Shown one piece after another: positions 48,565-58,026 of a DNA stretch of 64,000 nt. The notes under the pieces are model-generated. The model searched no databases, was not told the DNA's origin, and saw only the letters and a program-made list of their open reading frames with translations. A program made the position numbers and the translations under genes. The number at the start of each line of letters is the position of its first letter. Position 1 is the first letter of the stretch. This DNA is from a cyanobacterium endosymbiont of Epithemia clementina EcSB (lineage in GTDB: Bacteria; Cyanobacteriota; Cyanobacteriia; Cyanobacteriales; Microcystaceae), in contig NZ_CP123991.1 of NCBI RefSeq assembly GCF_029919255.1, positions 2,209,833 to 2,273,832 of the forward strand, given 5' to 3'.

Positions 48565-49527
48565 TTATTTTAAACGTGCCAAAATTTCGATTTGTACTGG
48601 AGCTATACCACTTCCCATTAAACCGATAACTCGGGCTGCGCCTTTTGATAAATCAATTATCCGTCCGCTGGCATAGGGACCACGATCATTAATACGGACG
48701 GTTATTGAACGACCATTATTAAGGTTAGTCACTCGAACTCTCGTTCCAAAAGGAAGATTTTTATGAGCTGCTGTTAAACCGTTTTGATTGTACCGTTCTC
48801 CATTAGCAGTTAAGCGACCGTGAAATCCAGGTCCGTACCAAGATGCCATTCCTTTACGAAGACTAGTTACTTGTCCTTTAACCCCTGTTATTGTCGCTTC
48901 TGGAGCAGCTGAGGGGATATTAGCAATTGCATTTAAGGGAAGGGCATCTCCCATCAACCGGCGTAGGCGATTTGTAGCTTGTAGCGCATCGGCTGCCAAA
49001 TTGTTAGTAGTGTCGGATAAAATCGTCTGACCATCAATGGTAACAAGTTCTTTATTACTCAATTTGATTGTGTAGGATTTATCTTTAGCGTTTGTACTAA
49101 TAGTGATATTTTCGGAGTTAAATTGTTCATTGTGACTCACTTCGTTTAGGTGTTTGGCAACAGCTTTAGCCCGGTTCATAACATCGATGTTAGCCTGGAC
49201 TTGTTCAAAACTATTTTCGCTGTTTTTGATTTTGATAAGATCGGTTTTTGTCCCAATAAAAGTGAGAATAGATATTGTTCGTACTTTGAGTGTTACAACT
49301 AATTTAGATTTCCACTGATGGGGATGGAGAGTAACTATCGCATTTTCATCGAAACTTTCTATTGTTGTTATCGCCCCCTTCCTTGGTAGTTCTCTTTGGT
49401 CATTAGTTTGATCTCTCAAATAAAACGCTACTGAGCTATTTAAGGATCCCCATAAAAGGAGTGGTGTCCCTAAACTGGTAGCTAATACTATAGCTGCTAG
49501 TCCTTGATAATTCAGTGAACTTGGCAA
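48565..49527 (-). CDS. rlpA: Septal ring lytic transglycosylase RlpA-like protein
   Basis: A 320-residue protein with a hydrophobic N-terminal signal region (about residues 8-34). A middle part of unknown fold follows, then a C-terminal RlpA double-psi beta-barrel (residues about 225-320: GMASWYGPGFHGRLTANGE, LPFGTRVRVTNLNNGRS, RINDRGPYASGRIIDLSKGAA). RlpA proteins act on peptidoglycan in the periplasm at division sites. The His, Asp and Arg residues of the barrel active site are present. Confidence 0.88.
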   Translation of the reverse strand: MPSSLNYQGLAAIVLATSLGTPLLLWGSLNSSVAFYLRDQTNDQRELPRKGAITTIESFDENAIVTLHPHQWKSKLVVTLKVRTISILTFIGTKTDLIKIKNSENSFEQVQANIDVMNRAKAVAKHLNEVSHNEQFNSENITISTNAKDKSYTIKLSNKELVTIDGQTILSDTTNNLAADALQATNRLRRLMGDALPLNAIANIPSAAPEATITGVKGQVTSLRKGMASWYGPGFHGRLTANGERYNQNGLTAAHKNLPFGTRVRVTNLNNGRSITVRINDRGPYASGRIIDLSKGAARVIGLMGSGIAPVQIEILARLK

Positions 49528-50004
49528 TGTTGACTCCTCACGGAACTGCTTTACACTTATTTAAACTGTTACACGGTAACACGAATTTTTTAGGGAGTGT
49601 TTTCTAATAATTAGTTATGTAGATTTCTATCAATAAATTTTTATATTAACGACTTGATCAATTATTGTGGTCAAGTCAGTCAAGTTGACTCAGTATTGTC
49701 GATGAGCGTCATACTTAATTGCTGAACAATCTAAGGAGATAAGAAGGCTTTACCACTCATTCAATCTCTAAAAAATCAAATCATTCTTAGAAGGTTTAAT
49801 TATTATTTTCAATAAGTCATTGACAGATTTTTTTAAAGTAGCTCTAATTTTAATTTTTTTTAAACTCATTAAAAAACTAACAACGAATAAGTCTTACTTA
49901 TAAAAAGTATTAGAGATTGAAAATATGGTGGCTTATTTTGGTACTTTTTAAGTTATATGTAATCTACGTTACTATTGTTTCTGTGACTTTGTCTCTTCCA
50001 CTAC

Positions 50005-50038
50005 TTATAGCTCTTGTAACTTCTTATAAGAGCTATAA
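50005..50038. repeat. 15-bp hairpin in the desert
   Basis: Bases 50005-50019 pair with 50024-50038 around a CTTC loop, with one G-T pair. No neighbouring gene explains it. Confidence 0.7.
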
Positions 50039-50289
50039 CTAAGATGGTAATAGCCGACGCTTTTATAAAAGTTAATATTATTAAACTACCTTATTTTAAG
50101 TTAAACAAATTTTTAGTTTTATTTGTTTCATTTATTGTTCTATAAATGGACAATTCCATAGTAGAGAAGCTATACAAATCTTAAGAAGTTTTAAGAGATA
50201 ATTATCAATGATTAAGTTGATTTAACCTTTAAAAGAGACTATTCTTGCAGACAAAAAATAATTATAATTAGGTCATTTAAGTTAAGGTT

Positions 50290-50580
50290 TTTTATCGTTA
50301 CAACTTCAATTATTAGAATTTAAAATAGTTATAAAAGATATTGATCAAGAACAGCTCAAACAAGATTATCGAAATAATGGCAACCTTAAATCAAGGGTTA
50401 TCTGTGCTCCTTCAACAAATCAATACTGTCGTTAGGACCTTACCACTAAACCGAATTATGGTTGATAAGATAACGATCACCCCCAACAAGAAATCTCAGG
50501 ATGATCATTTTATATTCGGGCTTTAGACCCAGGATGGCAAGTATTGATAGCTCATGAGTTAGCTCTAGATTCGATTAACT
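50290..50580 (+). pseudogene. Unidentified gene broken by two frameshifts
   Basis: Three frames in succession give one protein-like text: LLEFKIVIKDIDQEQLKQDY, then ATLNQGLSVLLQQINTVVRT and LNRIMVDKITITPNKKSQDD, then RALDPGWQVLIAHELALDSI ending in TGA. Two single-base shifts join them. The family is unknown to me. Two terminator-like hairpins follow directly, supporting a once-expressed gene. Confidence 0.5.
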
Positions 50581-50597
50581 GAAACAGAAAACAATAC

Positions 50598-50645
50598 GAA
50601 TATACCCAATTTTTCTGCTTAAAATCACAAAAATTGGGTATATTC
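50598..50645 (+). terminator. 17-bp hairpin after the decayed gene
   Basis: Perfect 17-bp stem (50598-50614 with 50629-50645) with a 14-base loop, about 18 bases after the remnant's stop codon. It may be the old terminator of that gene. Confidence 0.55.
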
Positions 50646-50667
50646 CTTTCCTTAAAAATAGCTTTGA

Positions 50668-50709
50668 CTAAATTAGGATAGTCGAGAAGACTATCCTAAT
50701 TTAGTTTTT
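50668..50709 (+). terminator. 16-bp hairpin with T run
   Basis: Perfect 16-bp stem (50668-50683 with 50689-50704), 5-base loop, followed directly by five T (50705-50709). It is a textbook intrinsic terminator with no living gene upstream. Confidence 0.75.
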
Positions 50710-51155
50710 AACTTAACTTTAACCACAGTAGGAGGAATTAGAAAGGTATTGTGGTGGGATGAGTCAGTTGAAATTGTTGGACTATTGTTTAAATAAAAAT
50801 TCTATATACTATAAAATAGTCAATATCAATAATCTTGAAAAATTAAACTTTAAAGAAATGAGAATAAAATAAATAAGAGATTTATCTTGAGAAGACAAAA
50901 AATTATTGACTAAATAAATAGACTAAAATTTTTAGACTAAAAAATATATAATTTATCAATAGAAATACTATGCAAGAATACTACTAAATTACGTATTTTA
51001 AAAAAAATAATTAGTTATAAAACTAGTTTTTTGGAGTAGTTGTTAATTAGGTATTTAGCCTTGAGATAAAAAAATATTTATTAAATGTTTATTATTTATT
51101 AGCTTTTTTTTGCTTTTTAGATATCATTTTTTAATGATGTAAAAGATATTTTTAC

Positions 51156-51189
51156 ACAATCAATATTTTAAGTTTAAAATATTGATTGT
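51156..51189. repeat. 16-bp AT-rich hairpin
   Basis: Bases 51156-51171 pair perfectly with 51174-51189 around two bases. A second small repeat (TACCTAA/TTAGGTA) follows directly. No gene nearby. Confidence 0.75.
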
Positions 51190-52036
51190 TACCTAAGATG
51201 TAAATATTATTAGGTAGAAAAAAATACATATTAGGTAATTTTTAGTTATAAAATCAAACTGTCTATTGATCATCTGTTGCTATTACAGAACCTAAATAAA
51301 TAAAGAAATCTTTCTTTGCGAATTTTCGATAATTGCTATATGGGTAACACTTTAATACTTTTTGTTTCTTGATCAAATTAAACTTAACTCAATGTTATGA
51401 ATCAATTAGTCTTAATAGTATTAGATACCAATTGATTTTAACTAATAGAATTTTAATTTTAGAAAAATTTATCTTTACTTATTGTCAAATTTTAAACTAC
51501 AGAATAATAGTTATTTTTTAAAAAAATCAATCTAGATTTTTATTTTCAAGACAAATTTATCTATTTGCAAGAAAAATTTTCGTTAAATGAGATATGATTA
51601 ATGTGTAAATAAATTCACAGAATAGCTAAGTTCTAATAGTTCTAATAAGAAGCAAAAAATATATACAAAAAAACTTAGAAAAAATATAATAATGTTTATA
51701 GCAGATTTAATTTTAATAGATTCAAGTGAAGATTTTTAAAAATGAAGTAGTATTCTATAGATATTTTCACTAAAATTATAGAGACTAAAAATTATTATCA
51801 GTTAATTAACTCAATAACTAGCAGATTTATTAAAATTAATCATAGTTTTATTAATTAAGATTTTAGATATTAAAATGTGATGAACAGAATAAAAAAACTC
51901 ATTATGTTAGACAAACTCTTTTCGAGTAAAATATAACAACTTAATCTCACGAAACAGTTATGATAATAAAATTATATTACAATAATTAAGTACTCACTTG
52001 CAAAAAATAGATATTAAAGTTAATATTTATCACATG

Positions 52037-52070
52037 TGTAGTTCTATCTAAATATTTAGATAGAACTACA
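52037..52070. repeat. Perfect 34-bp palindrome
   Basis: Bases 52037-52053 are the exact reverse complement of 52054-52070 with no spacer. It is 17 bases before the 29-bp hairpin. Confidence 0.85.
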
Positions 52071-52087
52071 AAAAATATTTTATTTGA

Positions 52088-52148
52088 AATAAGACTAGCT
52101 GTTAAAGAAAATAATTAAAAATTATTTTCTTTAACAGCTAGTCTTATT
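52088..52148. repeat. 29-bp perfect hairpin
   Basis: Bases 52088-52116 pair without mismatch with 52120-52148 around AAA. This is the longest perfect spaced stem I found in the window. No T run and no neighbouring gene; an ISL3-type remnant begins about 200 bases further on. Confidence 0.85.
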
Positions 52149-52339
52149 GACAAAATTAAAGTTTATCTTATATCTTATTGTCAATTTTTATTTTCTATAA
52201 TAACTAAAGGAAAACGACCTTATAGAAAATGCCTCAATAATTTTTTTTAAAAAATTATATTAATTGTAATTATTTATTAGATATTGTTTTCTATTATTTT
52301 TGTTTTAACTATTACTAATTACTTATGTAGTTATGCATA

Positions 52340-52780
52340 ACTTACCAAATATTAAGAAATAGCAAAATAGCTAGAAACTTGGAAAAATAAGTTTCAATAA
52401 AAATTGAAGAAGTTAGTTTAACTCCTGGAAAACTTTATTAAAATAAGGTAAATAAATTAATACCACAAGCTGAAGTAGTAGTAATCATATTTCATTAAAT
52501 AAAATAAGTTAATGCTCAATTAGATATCAAAAAAAAGCCACAAAACAAAAATATAAAGATCTTTAAAATACTAGTTTTTTGAAAAAGATGTCAAGGTTAA
52601 ATTAAGAGAAAATATATTTTCCTAAAAAATTAATAATATTTAAGCAAAAAACAAAAAGTAAAATCAAATCAGGTTTATAAAACGTCACCAATCTTATCAA
52701 GAATGTCTTCTTTAAAAGATAATTTCAGAAAATCTAGAAGAAAAATTTTACTTTTTGTGAGTTATAATACTGAATATTTG
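52340..52780 (+). mobile_element. Decayed ISL3-family transposase (copy A)
   Basis: In order, across frames and stops, it reads LETWKNKFQ, KIEEVSLTPGKLY-like text, then IPQAEVVVIIFH-stop-IK-stop-VNAQLDIKKK, then TSPILSRMSSLKDNFRK. The family pattern is SWG--V---IEEVSiDmW--Y, PqAevVvDRFHvMK-vNaeLd--RK, then SP-L--mh-LKeeFRkIfe. The catalytic Asp before RFH is gone and many stops interrupt it, so it is dead. Confidence 0.6.
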
Positions 52781-53653
52781 AATAATTCTATATGGTGAAG
52801 TTTTTTTATGGGAAAACAGTATTTTCTAATCCAGTCAGTTACAATTATTTTGTAGAATTTATACTTTAAAAAATGATGTTATTATACTGAATCTATTAAT
52901 CTGATAAAAGTCTTTTATCTCAATTTAAGTGGTGCATAATTAGTCGTTGAATATTTAGCTTTGTAAATTCAATATCTATGGAATTTGATTAGAAAATTAG
53001 ACTATTTTTAGTAGTAAATAATGGTGCTAAGTTATTGATTTAAAGTTAACTATAGGCAACATATTTAAACATGAATAGATTATTTAATTAAGTTAATTTT
53101 TAACTAAAAATTATGGAAAATAAAATATTTTACCAAGGAATCTTTTGCAAAAACTTTAATTAATTACTTGAAATTAATGTTTATAAAACAGTAAATATAA
53201 AATCTATAAACTAAATAAATTTAATTTATAGACTTTATAAAAAATTAAACAATTAACTATTAACTTTAGATTCTAATTCAGATTAAATATTTAAAATATC
53301 AAAGCTTTTAAAACATTTAATTAGCCTTTTTAATTAATTACTTATATCCATTTATACAAAAAAAATCTTAATTTTGAGTGATAAGATAAGCTAGTCTTCC
53401 CTCCTGCTGTTCTTTAACACCTATTGTAATTTTGATTGTTTACAGTTGCTATATTATATATTTCTTAAATTGTTATATTTTAATTTAACCATTAAAAATG
53501 ATAGCTATATTGTTCATATTTATCTAGCTTGCGATTGCTTAATCAGTTTTTTTAAATAAGAACTGATTATATAGAATGAAAAGAGTAGTTATTATAACTA
53601 ATAATAAGTTGCTTACTATCTGCTCTCTGTTTATCTTAACTAAGGTATTTACC

Positions 53654-53701
53654 TTATGATATTGAATGTTAATTCAATTGAATTAACATTCAATATCATA
53701 A
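53654..53701. repeat. Perfect 48-bp palindrome
   Basis: Bases 53654-53677 are the exact reverse complement of 53678-53701 with no spacer. It is the longest perfect palindrome I found. No T run or gene is attached. Confidence 0.88.
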
Positions 53702-53934
53702 ATAATTTAAGTTGATAATGAACGTCATGTCTAAAATAGATAATTATTAATCTATATTAAAAATTAATCTAGATTAGATAAAAATATTTTTTCCCAGGCA
53801 TCCTTCTTTTTTTTTCATTGTTTTTCAAGGCTTTTATCTTTTTCTATGAAGTGACTTCTGTACTAGCTAATTTATGAATTAGGTTAAGAGAAAAAAGTGT
53901 ATTGCTATCCATTAAATCTAAAAATAGTTTATTT

Positions 53935-54131
53935 TACTTGCTTATGGCGATACGCTGATTGACTCTGTAATTCAGAATGGTTAGATAGTTTTCCCAATTC
54001 TCTTGTTTACATGTTTTTTAAAAGCCTTTCCTCCGTTAAATCAAAAAGATCTATAAATTTCCATCTATCTTGGCCATAAAAAACGTTTAACATTCCATAA
54101 CCTTGATGACATGAAGATGAAAAGGTAGATA
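53935..54131 (-). pseudogene. Unidentified decayed gene, minus strand
   Basis: One minus-strand frame reads TFSSSCHQGYGMLNVFYGQD, RWKFIDLFDLTEERLLKNM, a TAA, then TRELGKLSNHSELQSQSAYR to a stop at about 53935. Composition is protein-like and unlike the surroundings. Family unknown; one internal stop and no start codon context. Confidence 0.45.
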
Positions 54132-54397
54132 ATTGTTTGTACAAACAGATACAATACAAACATTCTATTTGGATATAGAAGACACAATTATTCTTTTATT
54201 TAATTCCATAGACTCTAATAAAAGCTGGATATATAGAGTTTAGTCTGATTTCAGAGGTTAGGTATCGATTTAATTATTAAGAGGATATACATCCGCCTCA
54301 TCACAACTTAAGAGATTAAGTTTGATAAATATAGATAACTTTTCCCTTGTAATATCATTAGAGATAGTAACCTAATACAGAAATTGTTATTATCGCA

Positions 54398-57277
54398 GTG
54401 ACAGAACCCAAAAGCTACAAGAATACCGTCAACTTACCCCAGACTGACTTTAGTATGCGCGCTAATGCCGTAAAGCGTGAGCTAGAATTACAAAAATTTT
54501 GGTCAGAAAACAAAATTTATGAACATATGTCGCTCAATAATCCAGGAGAACTATTCATTCTCCATGATGGACCACCCTACGCTAATGGGTCTCTTCACAT
54601 GGGTCATGCATTAAACAAAATTCTCAAGGACATCATAAATAAATACAAGCTATTGCGGGGTCATAAAGTTCGCTATGTTCCAGGGTGGGACTGTCATGGA
54701 CTCCCCATTGAATTAAAAGTGTTGCAAAGTATGAAATCCAAAGAACGGGAGAGTTTAACTCCTCTTAAACTTCGCCAAAAAGCCCGTGATTTTGCTCTTA
54801 AAACCCAACAGAAACAGGCAGAAAGTTTTAAAAGATATGGAATTTGGGGAGACTGGAAAAACCCTTATTTAACCCTAACTCCTGAATACGAGGGCGCACA
54901 GGTTGGGGTGTTTGGTGAAATGGCACTTAAAGGTTATATATATCGAGGACTTAAACCTGTTCACTGGAGTCCTAGTTCTCGGACTGCATTGGCTGAAGCA
55001 GAATTAGAATATCCTGAAGGTCATACTTCCCAGAGTGTTTTTGCCGCGTTTCCTGTTACTAAATCTTCGAAAGTTGCTCAAGAGATTTTAGGTCCGTTTC
55101 TCTCTAACTTGGGAGTCGCTATTTGGACAACTACCCCTTGGACTCTTCCTGGTAATTTAGCTGTTGCCCTTAATCCCGATCTAACCTATGCTGTTGTTGA
55201 ACTAACTTCTGATATCTGTAACTATCAATACCTCATTGTTGCAGCCGATTTAGTGGAACAGTTATCGGAAACTTTTGAAACTTCCCTAAAAGTTAAAATA
55301 ACTCTTCAAGGAAAGGCTTTAGAACATACTGTTTATCGCCATCCTTTGTATGATCGAGAAAGTGAAATTGTCATCGGAGGGGACTATGTTACTACAGAAT
55401 CAGGAACAGGTTTAGTCCATACCGCACCTGGTCATGGACAAGAAGATTATATGGTTGGTCAACGGTATGGCTTGAAGATTTTATCTCCAGTAGACGAGCA
55501 AGGAAACTTTACAGAAGAAGCGGGACAATTTGCAGGATTAAATGTTCTGAAAGATGCTAACAGAGCTATTATTAATGAATTAAAAAATCGAGGATTTCTA
55601 CTAAAAGAAGAACTTTATATACATAAATATCCCTATGATTGGCGGACAAAAAAACCAACGATATTTCGTGCTACAGAACAATGGTTTGCCTCAGTAGAAG
55701 GATTTCGTAAAGCTGCTTTAGAGGCAATAAAATCTGTTAATTGGATTCCACAACAAGGAGAAAATCGCATTACTCATATGGTGGGTGATCGCTCAGATTG
55801 GTGTATTTCTCGTCAGCGTAATTGGGGAGTTCCTATTCCCGTTTTTTATAACGAAGAAACTAACAAACCTTTATTAACAGAAGAGACTATTAATCATGTA
55901 CAAACTATTTTTTTAGAAAAAGGTTCTGATGCTTGGTGGAAACTTTCTGTTGAGGAATTGCTACCAAATAAATATAGCCAAGATGCGCATAAGTATCGTA
56001 AAGGAACTGATACAATGGACGTTTGGTTTGATTCTGGTTCCTCTTGGGCAGCAGTAGCAAAACAACGAGAAGAATTAAAGTATCCAGCAGATATTTATTT
56101 AGAAGGGACCGATCAACATCGAGGATGGTTTCAATCAAGTTTATTAACTAGTGTTGCTGTGAATGGAATTGCTCCCTATAAAACGGTATTAACCCATGGT
56201 TTTGTCTTAGATGAAAAAGGGTATAAAATGAGTAAATCTTTGGGAAATATTATTGATCCTTTTATAATTATAAATGGAGGAATAGATCAGAAAATAAACC
56301 CCCCTTATGGTGCCGATGTACTACGTTTATGGGTATCATCTGTTGACTATTCTTCTGATGTACTTATTGGTCAAAATATCATAAAACAACTGTCAGATAC
56401 CTATCGAAAAATACGTAATACAACCAGATTTATATTAGGTAACTTAAATGATTTTGACCCAGAGAAAGATACAGTTACTTACTTAGAATTGCCAAAGTTA
56501 GATCAATATATGCTACACCGCATCACTGATGTTTTTGCAGAGGTAACTGATGCGTTTGAAAAATTTCAATTTTTTCGTTTCTTTCAAACAGTTCAGAATT
56601 TCTGTGTCGTAGATCTATCTAATTTTTATCTGGATATTGCCAAAGACAGACTCTATATTTCCCATCCTGATGCATTGCGTCGCCGCAGTTGTCAAACGGT
56701 GTTGAAAGTCATCCTGGAAAATTTAGCTAAAGCGATCGCTCCCGTATTATGTCATATGGCTGAAGATATATGGCAATTTTTGCCCTATAAGACTTCATAT
56801 AAGTCTGTTTTTCAGTCAGGATGGATAGAGCTAAAAGAAGACTGGGAACGACCAGAATTAAGAGATTTCTGGGAAAAATTACAGCTGATCCGTAGTGAAG
56901 TCAATCAAGTAATGGAACAAGCTAGAAAAGAGAAAGCAGTAGGGTCTTCTCTGGATGCAAAGGTGCTACTTTATGTGTCGGACCAAGACTTGAGAAAGCA
57001 TTTAAGACTGTTTGATTCTAATGATATTTTAACGAGCAATCAAGTAGATGAATTGCGCTATTTATTATTAGCTTCTCAAGTAGAATTAGTTGATAGTATT
57101 GAAGATATTCAAAAAACAGAGTATCAAAGTAAGTCTAAATTAGTTTCTGTTGGGGTGATTAAAGCAGATGGACAAAAATGTGATCGCTGCTGGAACTACT
57201 CAACAAAAGTAGGAGAATTTACTGATAATCCAACCATTTGTGAACGATGTAACGCTGCATTAGTGGGTAAATTTTAA
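54398..57277 (+). CDS. ileS: Isoleucyl-tRNA synthetase
   Basis: A 959-residue class I aminoacyl-tRNA synthetase charging tRNA-Ile, with CP1 editing domain. The HIGH motif is LHMGH (residues 66-70), the KMSKS motif is YKMSKSLGN near residue 610, and a C-terminal zinc-ribbon (KCDRCWNYS ... CERCNA) ends the chain, as in the bacterial IleS1 type. It starts at GTG 54398 with no strong Shine-Dalgarno. Full length and intact in the middle of decayed DNA, as expected of an essential gene. Confidence 0.97.
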   Translation: MTEPKSYKNTVNLPQTDFSMRANAVKRELELQKFWSENKIYEHMSLNNPGELFILHDGPPYANGSLHMGHALNKILKDIINKYKLLRGHKVRYVPGWDCHGLPIELKVLQSMKSKERESLTPLKLRQKARDFALKTQQKQAESFKRYGIWGDWKNPYLTLTPEYEGAQVGVFGEMALKGYIYRGLKPVHWSPSSRTALAEAELEYPEGHTSQSVFAAFPVTKSSKVAQEILGPFLSNLGVAIWTTTPWTLPGNLAVALNPDLTYAVVELTSDICNYQYLIVAADLVEQLSETFETSLKVKITLQGKALEHTVYRHPLYDRESEIVIGGDYVTTESGTGLVHTAPGHGQEDYMVGQRYGLKILSPVDEQGNFTEEAGQFAGLNVLKDANRAIINELKNRGFLLKEELYIHKYPYDWRTKKPTIFRATEQWFASVEGFRKAALEAIKSVNWIPQQGENRITHMVGDRSDWCISRQRNWGVPIPVFYNEETNKPLLTEETINHVQTIFLEKGSDAWWKLSVEELLPNKYSQDAHKYRKGTDTMDVWFDSGSSWAAVAKQREELKYPADIYLEGTDQHRGWFQSSLLTSVAVNGIAPYKTVLTHGFVLDEKGYKMSKSLGNIIDPFIIINGGIDQKINPPYGADVLRLWVSSVDYSSDVLIGQNIIKQLSDTYRKIRNTTRFILGNLNDFDPEKDTVTYLELPKLDQYMLHRITDVFAEVTDAFEKFQFFRFFQTVQNFCVVDLSNFYLDIAKDRLYISHPDALRRRSCQTVLKVILENLAKAIAPVLCHMAEDIWQFLPYKTSYKSVFQSGWIELKEDWERPELRDFWEKLQLIRSEVNQVMEQARKEKAVGSSLDAKVLLYVSDQDLRKHLRLFDSNDILTSNQVDELRYLLLASQVELVDSIEDIQKTEYQSKSKLVSVGVIKADGQKCDRCWNYSTKVGEFTDNPTICERCNAALVGKF

Positions 57278-57285
57278 AAATTACT

Positions 57286-57321
57286 TAAGGTGCGTTAATC
57301 GAGTTAGCACACCTTATTTTT
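57286..57321 (+). terminator. Intrinsic terminator of ileS
   Basis: A 13-position stem (57286-57298 with 57304-57316, one mismatch and one G-T pair) followed by five T, starting 9 bases after the ileS stop. Confidence 0.75.
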
Positions 57322-58026
57322 AGGGGAAATAAAACAAATATTAACCTATAAAATACTACTAATAAAAAAGAGGAAAGATATTTTTTGAATCAATTAAATA
57401 TAAACTGCAAATATTTTAATATTACTTTTTTTAAAAAATTAGATTAATCAGGAAAAATAGTCATACTGAGTAATTAAAATTAATGTTTTATTAAATTGAT
57501 AATAGTCCGTTAAATTTACTAAATTAATTTAGAATTATAAGACTCATAGTGCGTCTAAACTAACTATTTTATAGGGTTTAAAATTCAATATAATAAATAG
57601 ACAAATATAAATTTTATAAATTCTCGTTATTAGAGAATAATAATGTCTTAAAAATTAAACACTGCAGAATATATTCAATAAATAAACATCAAAAGTTAGT
57701 TTAAAAACTAAAATTAAACAGAGTAAATCTATTTATAGATAAATAATTGGTTTTGCTAAAAAAACATAAAATTCAATCTCTTAACGAATATTTAAAACTA
57801 GTTAATATTGATCAATAGTTAAAATCAGCTAATAGAATCAAGTAAGCTAAAATTTTATTGTATTTAGATAAATTTTTAGAAAATATCTTAATTAGGTTTT
57901 AAATAAACAACTTTCTTCGTTATACTTCAACAGAGTAATAAATTCTATATCGTAGTTAATTTAACTCTAATAACTATGTCGATTTTATTTTATAAGAAAA
58001 TAACTTATCATAATTGCCCATAATAT
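57322..58026. other. AT-rich gap between ileS and polA
   Basis: About 700 bases rich in A and T with no readable gene, remnant or strong hairpin. Confidence 0.6.

Larger units (their letters stand above)
49528..52339. other. AT-rich gene desert with hairpins
   Basis: No intact gene. It contains the decayed gene at 50290-50580 and the hairpins at 50005-50038, 50598-50645, 50668-50709, 51156-51189, 52037-52070 and 52088-52148, listed separately. The DNA from 50720 to 52030 shows no coding signal on either strand that I can read. Confidence 0.6.
52781..54397. other. AT-rich gap before ileS
   Basis: No intact gene. It contains the 48-bp palindrome at 53654-53701 and a small decayed gene at 53935-54131. 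The 260 bases before ileS show no leader structure that I recognise. Confidence 0.5.
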
